From CAYXUW01 sp964468375 (lineage in GTDB: Bacteria; Planctomycetota; Phycisphaerae; Sedimentisphaerales; Anaerobacaceae), in contig CAYXUW010000033.1 in the NCBI GenBank assembly GCA_964468375.1, forward strand, positions 1 to 19,790: a DNA stretch of 19,790 bases, in the 5' to 3' direction. The position numbers and the translations under genes were made by a program. Positions 8,567 to 14,917 of the stretch are shown piece by piece. Numbering within the stretch: the stretch's first letter is position 1; each line of letters opens with the position of its first letter. Below the pieces are notes generated by a model that ran no database searches, was not told where the DNA came from, and saw nothing but the letters and a program-made list of their open reading frames with translations.

Positions 8567-8732
8567 TTGCGTTGCTTATTTTTGGGCAGGTGGGGTTCGA
8601 ACCCGCAAAGGGTGTGGGAAAAGAATTTTCCCACGTCGTCGGGGTGATAGGAGCGAAGCGACGCCAGAGGGGCAGAGCCCCTATGGAAATCTGCCTTTGG
8701 CGGATTTGGGTTTCAATCCCGCCCTCTCCGTT
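8551..8732 (+). repeat. Direct repeat of the tRNA-Ser 3' end bracketing a hairpin-rich insert
   Basis: The last 18 nt around the tRNA-Ser end (AATCCCGCCCTCTCCGTT, 8551-8568) recur exactly at 8715-8732. The preceding GGGTTcg is matched by GGGTTtc. The 146 nt between them hold a third T-arm-like GGGTTCGAACCC, a perfect 9-bp hairpin GTGGGAAAA-GAA-TTTTCCCAC and a 6-bp hairpin AGGGGC-AGA-GCCCCT. This looks like a tRNA-derived small element or an old attachment-type duplication. No integrase is present. Confidence 0.65.
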
Positions 8733-8766
8733 TTTGGGAGCATTTAAAGTTTTTAGAAGGCCTTCT

Positions 8767-9501
8767 GTGAGCAAAAGCAAATGTGACATCCTGATAGGCA
8801 CCTCGGGCTGGCACTACGATGACTGGGCGGGCCGTTTTTATCCGGCTGATTTGCCGAAGAGCAAATGGCTTCGGTATTACGCAGAACACTTCGATACTGT
8901 CGAAATAAATAACACCTTCTACCGGCAGCCGAAACCGGAAACTTTCACGAGCTGGCACGAACAAGCTCCGAAAAAATTCCTCTATACGGTAAAGGCCAAT
9001 CGATATATCACGCACGTTAAACGGCTGAAAGACCCTGAGAAGTCGCTCGATAAATTTCTCAGGGGTGTACTGCTTTTGAAGAGAAATCTCGGCCCTGTGC
9101 TTTACCAGCTGCCGCCTAATATGCACAAAAACCTTGACCGCCTGAGGTCTTTTATGGAATTTCTGCCTGAAAAACTTATCTCTGTTTTTGAATTCAGGCA
9201 CGAAAGCTGGTTTTCCGAGGATACCTATGAGCTTTTGCGGGAATTTAACGCGCCATTTTGCATTCATGATATGACGGGGATGGAAATTCCCCGTATTATA
9301 ACTTCCGATGTAGTTTACATTCGCTTTCACGGCCCGACCGGCAAATATGCAGGCAATTACCCCGAATCCGAGCTTCGTGATTGGGCCAGGTGGATAAAAA
9401 ATAACCTAAAGGGCAAAAAAGCCCTTTACGCCTACTTTAATAATGACATTGAAGGTTACGCTGTCAGCAACGCAAAAATGTTGAGAGAACAATTACCTTA
9501 G
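8767..9501 (+). CDS. DUF72-family protein (YecE-like)
   Basis: 244 residues from GTG 8767, with AGAAGG at 8755-8760. The frame stays open upstream through the tRNA-Ser and its repeat, but that part is not protein-like, so I reject the longer start. Signatures of DUF72 are IGTSGWHYDDWAGRFYP at the N-terminus, YAEHFDTVEINNTFYRQP, YTVKANRYITH, YQLPPNM, FEFRHESWF and a C-terminal YAYFNNDIEGYAV. The fold is a TIM barrel, probably cytosolic. The biochemical function of the family is not settled. It converges on the radical SAM gene with a 9-nt overlap of the 3' ends. Confidence 0.9.
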   Translation: MSKSKCDILIGTSGWHYDDWAGRFYPADLPKSKWLRYYAEHFDTVEINNTFYRQPKPETFTSWHEQAPKKFLYTVKANRYITHVKRLKDPEKSLDKFLRGVLLLKRNLGPVLYQLPPNMHKNLDRLRSFMEFLPEKLISVFEFRHESWFSEDTYELLREFNAPFCIHDMTGMEIPRIITSDVVYIRFHGPTGKYAGNYPESELRDWARWIKNNLKGKKALYAYFNNDIEGYAVSNAKMLREQLP

Positions 9502-10380
9502 AACGCGCAACCCCTTTTCGATTGCATATCGGCGCACGGATTCGATTTCCTGCTGTGTTGGTCGGCGGTTTATTTTAGGATGTGAGTCCGCCTTGTAACA
9601 GGGACGGTATTGCCCCATTACGTTAATCGTTGTCTTAGGACTTATTTGCTCTGCCAAAAAATCTATAATACCGAAGCTGCCCGCAAGGTTCTCCGGCAGA
9701 ACCAAGTGCCTTACCAGCAGCCCGCGCACGGCAAGGCCTTTTTCCGGCCGCAGGTCGCCGACCTGCCGGTGCATCTCCTTAACAGCCGCCCGGTTCACCT
9801 CCGGGTAATCCGCTGCGCCGGACAGCTCCTCTGCGACGGCCGAATCCGAATACTTCATATCCGGCATATAAATATCCATAAGGCCGTCAAGCAATTTGAG
9901 CGTCTCGACAGAATCGTAACCGCCCGTATTGTAAACCGTCGGCAGGGTCAGGCCTTTGCTCCGTGCCAGTTCGAGACCGGCAGCAATAGCGGGTATAACG
10001 TGAGTGGGCGTGACGAAGTTGATATTGCTGCAGCCGGTGTTTTGCAGTTCCAGCATAGATTCCGCCAGTTCCTCGATTGTTGCCTCTCTGCCGTGGCGGT
10101 GATGACTGATATCGGCGTTCTGGCAGAACACGCATCCTAAATTGCATCCTGCAAAGAATATGGTTCCCGACCCGCCGTGACCTACGAGAACGCTTTCCTC
10201 GCCGAAGTGCGGCCCGACCGAGCTGACTACAGGCATCTGCCCTATACCGCAAAAGCCGATTTCGCCTTTACTGCGGCGAACTTTGCACCTCCGCGGACAA
10301 AGAATACAGGGATTCATCATACCCCATAACTTTTGCGTCGTCCCGCTGAATAATTTGATATTAATTGGCGAAGACGCCAT
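9493..10380 (-). CDS. Radical SAM protein, PflA/PflX-like
   Basis: 295 residues from ATG 10380; a TTG two codons earlier and ATGs near 10320 are alternatives, and none has a strong ribosome site. The radical SAM cluster motif CxxxCxxC is seen as CNLGCVFC near residue 80. An extra N-terminal cysteine set, CILCPRRC..GFCG (residues about 25-45), is characteristic of the COG1313 PflX group. The NTGGYDSVETLKLLDG and MPDMKYSD segments fit the half-barrel. It would bind 4Fe-4S and SAM; the glycyl-radical or other target is unknown. It is the last gene of the SixA-DUF4139 minus-strand unit (28 nt after the DUF4139 stop). Confidence 0.85.
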   Translation of the reverse strand: MASSPINIKLFSGTTQKLWGMMNPCILCPRRCKVRRSKGEIGFCGIGQMPVVSSVGPHFGEESVLVGHGGSGTIFFAGCNLGCVFCQNADISHHRHGREATIEELAESMLELQNTGCSNINFVTPTHVIPAIAAGLELARSKGLTLPTVYNTGGYDSVETLKLLDGLMDIYMPDMKYSDSAVAEELSGAADYPEVNRAAVKEMHRQVGDLRPEKGLAVRGLLVRHLVLPENLAGSFGIIDFLAEQISPKTTINVMGQYRPCYKADSHPKINRRPTQQEIESVRRYAIEKGLRVLR

Positions 10381-10408
10381 AATCAACCGAACGAATTTTG
10401 ATATTATC

Positions 10409-11902
10409 TTACCAAGTATAGTGGACTGTGTAGGTGATTACAGCTTCACCATCGGCAGGGATTTTCTTGCGAAATTCAATTGTCCTCGCATCCGTTTTGC
10501 TGAAATCCATAGATTTGGCGGTAATATCCCATGTAATCCAGCGGTAAAGGTGCTCTGTTACCCTCACCTCTATCTCGTCTTTTTTGTGGTTTCGCACCTT
10601 TATTTCAAACGACTCATCCATCCAGTTTCCGCTGCTTTTGAAATCTGTTTGCCTGCGTTCACCGACGATATCAAAAGCGTTGCCGGTGTAGAGCATAACG
10701 GTTTCGTCCTTCGGGGTGTGGTCAATCTCGTCCTCGCCGATAAATTCATTTCGGCCGTCGATATCCCGGCGATACAATTTAACCTTGCCTTTCGGCAGGG
10801 CTATGCCGAGGTTCGATTCTTCACTATTTTTAAATTCGAGCATTACCCAGACCTTCTTATTGCAGATAGTTCCATACTGCGGCTCCCTCTGGAGGCCATA
10901 GTAGGTATGATAGCCATAACGTTTGTCCCATTTAAAACCATCATAGACGTAGATTCGTCTGGCCGGCACGTTTGCTGCGCGGATAAACTCCACCTGTTTT
11001 ATCTCACGGTCGAGCAGGTTTACAGGTCTGGTCAGCGTGTAAAGGTGGTATTCTTCGAAAGTCCGCTCGCTGACTGCAGCTTCTGAGGCGTCCATACTCC
11101 TAGCTTCCCTCATATACCCTGCTCTATAACCTTCAGGCTGGACTCTTGCGACGTCTCCTGCCATAAGTTTGACGGCGGCGTTTTCGAAATCTTTGCCGCT
11201 CATATTTTCGAGAGTGACCCAGCCGATAAGGTCGAATACATCACCTTTTTCAGGGGCGACGGCATTGTAGGTCGCTTCCCATTTCATTCCGCCTGTCAGG
11301 TATGAAAATTCGGTATTGTGTTTGCCGCTGTTTTTGGTCCACAGCCGCCAAAGCAGCGTGGGTTTAAGAAAGGCCTTTGGGTCGAGCGCCTCGAATATGG
11401 GCTTTCCGGGCAGGCCGAACTGTATTTTGCCGTCCACTTCGACAATCGGCTGACCCCCGCCCTGCGGGCTTGCATAAAACGTTTGAGCCGCTGCGTATTG
11501 ATAACCATAACGCTGATACGCGGAAGTGTGTGGGACGTAACCGCTTCTTAGAATTTTGCCCTTGATAATTTTTTTCTCATTTGTCTGGGGCATAGTTACT
11601 TCGAAATCAAGTTCCTTGCCTTCGGACTTTCGCAGCAGTAGCCCCTGGCTGAGCGGGTCGCTCTCGTAGTTTTGTTCGAGAATTTTAATCGCGTCGGGGT
11701 CTTTCATATCCCGCAGGATGACGGAATCTGGCTCCAGGTGGGCGGTGATGTCTGTAACACGAAGCTCGTTTTCACCTTTTTTCAGTTTGAGTTTTCGCTG
11801 TTCTTTGACGACTGCAAAGTTCTGATTATACACAGTTAATTGAGTTTCACTGTAAGCGATAGCAGCATAAATCAGCAGTAACATCAAAGATATCTTTTTC
11901 AT
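10409..11902 (-). CDS. DUF4139 domain-containing exported protein 1
   Basis: 497 residues from ATG 11902. This start sits just behind AAAGGAGAG and begins a signal peptide (MKKISLMLLLIYAAIAYS); the in-frame ATG 18 nt earlier overlaps that ribosome site and is rejected. The mature part starts TQLTVYNQNFAVVKEQR, a mucoidy-inhibitor-like N-terminal beta region. A long DUF4139-type beta-rich domain follows, with WEATYNAV, DVFDLIGWVTLENMSGKDF, LMAGDVARVQ and LGIALPKGKVKLYRRD. It ends in Trp. Predicted envelope protein, function unknown. It is paralogous to the gene at 16027-17448 (shared AFMEYHLYTL/FEEYHLYTL and DHTP motifs) but lacks a lipobox. Confidence 0.85.
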   Translation of the reverse strand: MKKISLMLLLIYAAIAYSETQLTVYNQNFAVVKEQRKLKLKKGENELRVTDITAHLEPDSVILRDMKDPDAIKILEQNYESDPLSQGLLLRKSEGKELDFEVTMPQTNEKKIIKGKILRSGYVPHTSAYQRYGYQYAAAQTFYASPQGGGQPIVEVDGKIQFGLPGKPIFEALDPKAFLKPTLLWRLWTKNSGKHNTEFSYLTGGMKWEATYNAVAPEKGDVFDLIGWVTLENMSGKDFENAAVKLMAGDVARVQPEGYRAGYMREARSMDASEAAVSERTFEEYHLYTLTRPVNLLDREIKQVEFIRAANVPARRIYVYDGFKWDKRYGYHTYYGLQREPQYGTICNKKVWVMLEFKNSEESNLGIALPKGKVKLYRRDIDGRNEFIGEDEIDHTPKDETVMLYTGNAFDIVGERRQTDFKSSGNWMDESFEIKVRNHKKDEIEVRVTEHLYRWITWDITAKSMDFSKTDARTIEFRKKIPADGEAVITYTVHYTW

Positions 11903-11963
11903 AAAAATCTCTCCTTTCATTTTTTTGCTTTTAACTCAATAAGCCACACCTTATCTGAAATTG

Positions 11964-11988
11964 AATTTTTGATTGGCGAAGATGCCAT
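11964..11988 (-). repeat. Short repeat shared with the start of the radical SAM gene
   Basis: On the minus strand ATGGCATCTTCGCCAAT (11972-11988) matches ATGGCGTCTTCGCCAAT at the start of the radical SAM gene (10364-10380), with one difference in 17. Here it opens a 23-codon reading frame (MASSPIKNSISDK...) whose stop overlaps the DUF4139 ribosome site. It may be a short leader ORF or a duplicated gene start. Confidence 0.3.
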
Positions 11989-11998
11989 ATTCGGTTCT

Positions 11999-12460
11999 TC
12001 AGACAATAAGCTCGGGCGTTACCGCCCAGTCGATTTGCCATCGTTCTTCATCTGAATAGCTTAAACACACTACACCGCCGTTTTTAAACTTTATCGTATT
12101 TGCTGATTCTGAGCCGGCTAAAAGTAGCGCAGCTAATTTGCTCAAAAAGGGCAGATGCCCGACGACCATAACATCGCCGTCGACGGACGTAATCTCGTCC
12201 TCGAACGGCTTAACGTCGTCGTTCGGGCCGAGGCCGTTGTGAGCTGCTAATGTTTTTGCATTGACGGCCTCCGCTAAGATTTCCGCAGTCTGCTCGGCAC
12301 GCCTCTTCCCGCTGTGCCAGAGATATTCAACGCGCAGGTTCGAAGGTTTTATAAACGCAGCTATTCTTTGTAGTTCGGTGAGTCCTTCTTCTGTTAGTCC
12401 CCGTTGCGGGTCCTCATCCTTCGAAGCCGCCTTTCCGTGCTGAACAAGGTACAATTTCAT
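11999..12460 (-). CDS. sixA: Phosphohistidine phosphatase SixA-like (histidine phosphatase superfamily)
   Basis: 153 residues from ATG 12460. The N-terminal catalytic motif is QHG (LVQHGKA, His8) where the superfamily usually has RHG. The second catalytic histidine is in VVGHLPFL (His102), and the SGKRRAEQTAEIL segment supplies the phosphate-pocket arginine typical of SixA (E. coli ..FLRAEQT..). Length fits SixA (about 160). The role would be dephosphorylating phosphohistidine on phosphorelay or PTS proteins; in this lineage it is unproven. It heads the minus-strand unit with the DUF4139 and radical SAM genes and has its own promoter at 12495-12522. Confidence 0.85.
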   Translation of the reverse strand: MKLYLVQHGKAASKDEDPQRGLTEEGLTELQRIAAFIKPSNLRVEYLWHSGKRRAEQTAEILAEAVNAKTLAAHNGLGPNDDVKPFEDEITSVDGDVMVVGHLPFLSKLAALLLAGSESANTIKFKNGGVVCLSYSDEERWQIDWAVTPELIV

Positions 12461-12494
12461 CCCTGAATCCCTTTAGCAAAATTCGCTTGAAGGC

Positions 12495-12522
12495 ATTATA
12501 CCCCAAACCGTTGGTTTAACAA
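12495..12522 (-). promoter_or_regulatory. Candidate sigma70 promoter of the sixA operon with a small palindrome
   Basis: On the minus strand TTGTTA (12517-12522) and TATAAT (12495-12500) are separated by 16 bp, about 35 nt before the sixA start. The spacer contains the inverted repeat AAACC-GTT-GGTTT (12505-12517), a possible operator. Confidence 0.55.
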
Positions 12523-12543
12523 TTGCTTATATCGGGCGCACCT

Positions 12544-12578
12544 TTTAAATCTGCTGTTGCCGCCTCCGGTTCGGACAT
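12544..12578 (+). repeat. Left flanking direct repeat of the retron island
   Basis: This 35-nt stretch matches 14918-14952 at 30 of 35 positions by hand alignment. The shared core is GCCTCCGGTTCGG with TGCTGTTG just before it. It is followed at 12583-12622 by a low-complexity run of ATACGC/ACGCAATAC units. The two copies bracket the retron-like operon at about 2.37 kb spacing. They could be element ends, recombination relics or members of a genome-wide interspersed repeat. Confidence 0.6.
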
Positions 12579-12819
12579 CATTTACGCGATACGCATCACG
12601 CAATACACAATACGAAATTATCCCCCGCGATTTTGATTGATTCTTCACGATATTTTGATGTATTCCGGGAGCAACTACGACCTACTAGAATTCCCTTGCC
12701 TTCACCTTCGTTTTTGACCTAATAAGAAGGATTTGCCAGAAATCAAGAGATCTTAACTGCTTTCTAATAAAGCGCTTATACTAATTGTTAACTTATAGTG
12801 AAATATTTTATTTTTTTGG

Positions 12820-12848
12820 TTGACAGCTACTGCATAATGTGGTATAAT
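12820..12848 (+). promoter_or_regulatory. Consensus sigma70 promoter with extended -10 driving the retron RNA
   Basis: TTGACA at 12820-12825, exactly 17 bp, then TATAAT at 12843-12848 preceded by TG at 12840-12841 (extended -10). An A/T-rich UP-like tract (12801-12817) lies just upstream. Predicted transcription start is about 12854-12856. No open reading frame begins near this start. The first good ribosome site is about 460 nt downstream, so the promoter feeds a long non-coding segment. Confidence 0.85.
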
Positions 12849-12854
12849 AAGTGT

Positions 12855-13060
12855 AGAATTTTAGAGCTCTTTAAAAAGTTGATAGGGCTCGGGTCGGCCG
12901 GGCATATTTCCTCATGACCACCTGCAAAGGTGACATTGAAGGGTCACATTTATTTTGTTGGCCGCCTCTCTATAGAGCTCAGAGAGGTCCTTTCAAGGGG
13001 CAACACACCTACGCGTTGTTCGTATGAATTGCTTTTAATTAACGCCAGTTAATTTTTTAT
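12855..13060 (+). ncRNA. Structured non-coding leader or independent small RNA
   Basis: Directly downstream of the consensus promoter I can pair several successive stems. GAGCTC/GGGCTC is at 12864-12869 with 12885-12890. A 9-bp stem at 12895-12903 with 12956-12964 encloses the hairpin CACCT-GCAA-AGGTG (12919-12932). CCTCTCT/AGAGAGG is at 12965-12971 with 12981-12987. Finally AATTAAC-GCCA-GTTAATT (13037-13054) is followed by TTTTT, which looks like a weak intrinsic terminator. The stretch could be a separate RNA of about 200 nt or a 5' leader of the retron RNA. It matches no common RNA family I recognise. Confidence 0.5.
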
Positions 13061-13088
13061 TTAACAGGTTGGTAAAGAGTAATTCCGT

Positions 13089-13292
13089 GAGACATAGCGA
13101 GTTGTTCTTTGAAACATGGAGCGAGGCTAGCTTAGCCACGCAAGAGAAACAAATTTTTGTTTCAAAAGCTTAGGAGTAAGCCGGTTTACACAACCACAAT
13201 CCGTTGTAGCTAATTCGGTCGAATTATATCCTCATGAGGAATATTGCTAGCCAGATTGTTCCTGCTTGCGTGAGCAGACTGCAATCTGTCTC
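13089..13292 (+). ncRNA. Predicted retron msr-msd RNA
   Basis: GAGACA (13089-13094) can pair with TGTCTC (13287-13292), and outside it GGTAA (13071-13075) with TTACC (13293-13297), as candidate a1/a2. Just after a1 comes TAGCGAG (13095-13101), closely resembling the TTAGCGAG context of the branching guanosine in retron Ec86; the predicted branch base is G13097. Three compact hairpins follow, as in an msr: GCGaGGCTA-gct-TAGCCaCGC (13121-13141), GAAACAA/TTGTTTC (13146-13163) and GCTTA-GGAG-TAAGC (13168-13181). The likely msd (about 13185-13286) has TAATTC-GGTC-GAATTA, an imperfect arm 13196-13259 and CAGATTG/CAATCTG (13252-13288) around CTGCT/AGCAG. The a1/a2 duplex is short, so exact borders are uncertain. 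Confidence 0.55.
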
Positions 13293-13312
13293 TTACCTTT
13301 TATAAAACCGAA

Positions 13313-13320
13313 AGGAGGTG
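13313..13320 (+). promoter_or_regulatory. Strong Shine-Dalgarno of the 87-aa gene, possibly masked
   Basis: AGGAGGTG is a near-perfect anti-16S match, ending 6 nt before ATG 13327, and it decides that start over the GTG at 13318. The overlapping AAAGG (13311-13315) can pair with CCTTT at 13296-13300 in the RNA end, and AAAGGAG can pair with CTCCTTT (13599-13605) after the gene. Translation could therefore respond to RNA folding or processing. Confidence 0.6.
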
Positions 13321-13326
13321 ACAACC

Positions 13327-13590
13327 ATGTCGAAAACAAAATTTTGCAAATCCGACCCAGCCGTGCTTGCGGTATTAAACGAATTAGACGTCCTTTTAGA
13401 AAAGTTAAAAGAAATCTCAAGTTCGTTAAAACCAGAAAGCAAAAGTTCGGTTGATTTGAACCATATCATTGAACGAACTGAGCGGCTGCGAACGCAGGTC
13501 GCCTGTATGACTCATAAAGATGTGGACTGGGTCGGCATAATACAGGCAATCGTTTGCATCGCTCAGTATTTGTCGAAACTATGGGAATAG
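13327..13590 (+). CDS. Small retron-associated protein, candidate effector
   Basis: 87 residues from ATG 13327 behind a strong AGGAGGTG. Residues 1-45 are a charged helix-forming region (VLNELDVLLEKLKEISSSLKPE) and 45-62 a basic stretch. Residues 66-87 (DWVGIIQAIVCIAQYLSKLW) are hydrophobic with Trp at both ends, amphipathic and able to associate with membranes. There are three cysteines and no signal peptide. I do not recognise a family. It sits between the predicted msr-msd RNA and the HTH gene, the position of accessory or toxin genes in retron operons. A toxin role is inference from context and the hydrophobic tail only. Confidence 0.7.
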   Translation: MSKTKFCKSDPAVLAVLNELDVLLEKLKEISSSLKPESKSSVDLNHIIERTERLRTQVACMTHKDVDWVGIIQAIVCIAQYLSKLWE

Positions 13591-13635
13591 TCAATTTACT
13601 CCTTTTCTTTTCGTAATTATATTAGTTATCGTATT

Positions 13636-13923
13636 ATGAATACAGGACAAATAATAAGATTAGTCAGGACGGCAGAGGGTCTTGGACAGGGTGAGCTTGC
13701 CACAGAGCTGCGTATTAGCCGTACGTATCTATGCCAAATAGAAAATGGACATAAACAACCTAGCTTGACTTTCTTAAAACAATTTTCCCAGCAGTTTTCT
13801 ATTCCCTTGCCATTACTTGTCTTCGGAGAAAAAACAGACTACGAGGACAATCTGCTTTTTGATGAACTTCGAGAAATTTTTGCAAAGGTATTAGTATCAA
13901 GGGCCTCACAGGTAGACGAATAA
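13636..13923 (+). CDS. XRE-family helix-turn-helix protein, retron-associated
   Basis: 95 residues. Residues about 4-58 form a Cro/C1-type HTH. The first helix is IIRLVRTAEGL, GQGELATELRISRTYLCQIENG is the turn and recognition helix, and PSLTFLKQFSQQFSIPLPLLVF follows. The C-terminal 30 residues are acidic and helical (DNLLFDELREIFAKVL). There is no good ribosome site before ATG 13636, and a pyrimidine-rich stretch (CTCCTTTTCTTTT) lies in the 45-nt gap, so it may be poorly translated or coupled. It ends 14 nt before the reverse transcriptase. It could repress the island promoter, or act as the DNA-binding partner or effector of the RT-DNA. HTH partners are known in some retron types. Confidence 0.85.
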   Translation: MNTGQIIRLVRTAEGLGQGELATELRISRTYLCQIENGHKQPSLTFLKQFSQQFSIPLPLLVFGEKTDYEDNLLFDELREIFAKVLVSRASQVDE

Positions 13924-13937
13924 ATTGGATCATATGA

Positions 13938-14879
13938 ATGAAAAAATATATTGATAAACTCAGAATCAAAGATGTTAAACACTTAGCCAAGCTACTAAGT
14001 ACAAGCACAAAAGAACTATACAAATTGTGTGATACAATCTCCTCAAAACCAAAGGTGTACTATACCCAATGGAATAAAAAAACCAAAAAAGGCAAAGTGC
14101 GCCCGATGGTTAAAATACACGGCAGACTTCGTGAAATCCTAAATAATCTAAAAAATCTACTCCAAAGGATTAGGATGCCATACTATGTACACGGATGTGT
14201 TCCAGACAAATCGACTATTACAAATGCTACGCCTCATTTGGCAAGATCATCGCTCGTACGCATTGACCTAGAAAATCATTTTCCATCAACTTCTCATCGC
14301 AAAGTATATGCGATGTTCTGCGTTGAACAAGAATGTAGTCCAGAAGTTGCGAGAATTTTAACCCGCTTAACTACGCTCAATAGTGGGTTGCCACAAGGTT
14401 CACCCACAAGTCCTGTTATTTCGAACATGGTTACTCTTCCCCTTTCTAATCGATTACACCGTTTCGCCAAGAAACGCGGGGCCAAATGTACTCAATACGT
14501 CGACGACTATACTTTTTCCGGCAATCAAAAATTAGGTGGTCATGTTAAAAGAATCACTGAGATAATCACACAAGGAGGTTTTAAAACAAACCTTTCAAAA
14601 ACAGATATTATGCCTGCAAACGGCGAACAGATTACGACCGGTATACGCGTTAACGGTAATAAGCCTGATATCCCTAGCTCATATTTGAAAGAGATTAACC
14701 ACGAACTGGAGAGCTTGCAGAGCAAACTTAGAAAAGATGACTACCTAACGCAAAGAACAATAAATCAATTTGAGAGCAAAATTAAATATGTTTCACGGTT
14801 CAATCCCGGTGCGGCTAAACCTCTTAAGCGCAAGTTGGATATTCTCAAATTACTAAATAAACAAAATTCCTGTCGGTAG
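13938..14879 (+). CDS. Retron-type reverse transcriptase
   Basis: 313 residues, the usual retron RT size. An in-frame stop just upstream makes ATG 13938 the first possible start. Motifs in order: KGKVRPMVKIHGRLREIL (motif 1 region, 51-68), YVHGCVPDKSTITNATPH with the retron NAxxH signature at 96-100, motif A RIDLENHFPS (Asp110), motif B GLPQGSPTSPVISN (150-163), catalytic YVDD (187-190), motif D region GGFKTNLSKT and TTG (233-235) in the place of the retron VTG. The C-terminal KIKYVSRFNPGAAKPLKRKL matches the retron RT thumb ending. No maturase, endonuclease or integrase domain is present, so a group II intron is excluded. It should make branched msDNA from the upstream RNA. Codon use is AT-richer than in neighbouring genes. 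Confidence 0.93.
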   Translation: MKKYIDKLRIKDVKHLAKLLSTSTKELYKLCDTISSKPKVYYTQWNKKTKKGKVRPMVKIHGRLREILNNLKNLLQRIRMPYYVHGCVPDKSTITNATPHLARSSLVRIDLENHFPSTSHRKVYAMFCVEQECSPEVARILTRLTTLNSGLPQGSPTSPVISNMVTLPLSNRLHRFAKKRGAKCTQYVDDYTFSGNQKLGGHVKRITEIITQGGFKTNLSKTDIMPANGEQITTGIRVNGNKPDIPSSYLKEINHELESLQSKLRKDDYLTQRTINQFESKIKYVSRFNPGAAKPLKRKLDILKLLNKQNSCR

Positions 14880-14898
14880 GGTTTAAGTTTAACCCAAT
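14879..14898 (+). terminator. Possible weak terminator after the reverse transcriptase
   Basis: GGGTT (14879-14883) pairs with AACCC (14891-14895) over a 7-nt loop, followed by AATTTT. The stem overlaps the last base of the RT stop codon. It is short, so termination efficiency is doubtful. Confidence 0.35.
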
Positions 14899-14917
14899 TT
14901 TCCAATCCCTCACAATC

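Noticed and set aside
8485..8766. N-terminal extension of the DUF72 frame, and overlapping frames on both strands
   Set aside because: These read through tRNA-Ser and its repeat and give the well-known spurious tRNA-derived peptides; a good start with ribosome site exists at 8767.
12855..13060. 6S RNA, SRP RNA or tmRNA
   Set aside because: The stems do not form the long bulged rod of 6S RNA, and I see neither the SRP GGAAG-type loops nor a tRNA-like end.
13938..14879. Group II intron or diversity-generating retroelement RT
   Set aside because: There is no maturase or endonuclease domain, no intron RNA domain V pattern noticed and no template/variable repeat pair; the NAxxH signature and small size favour a retron.
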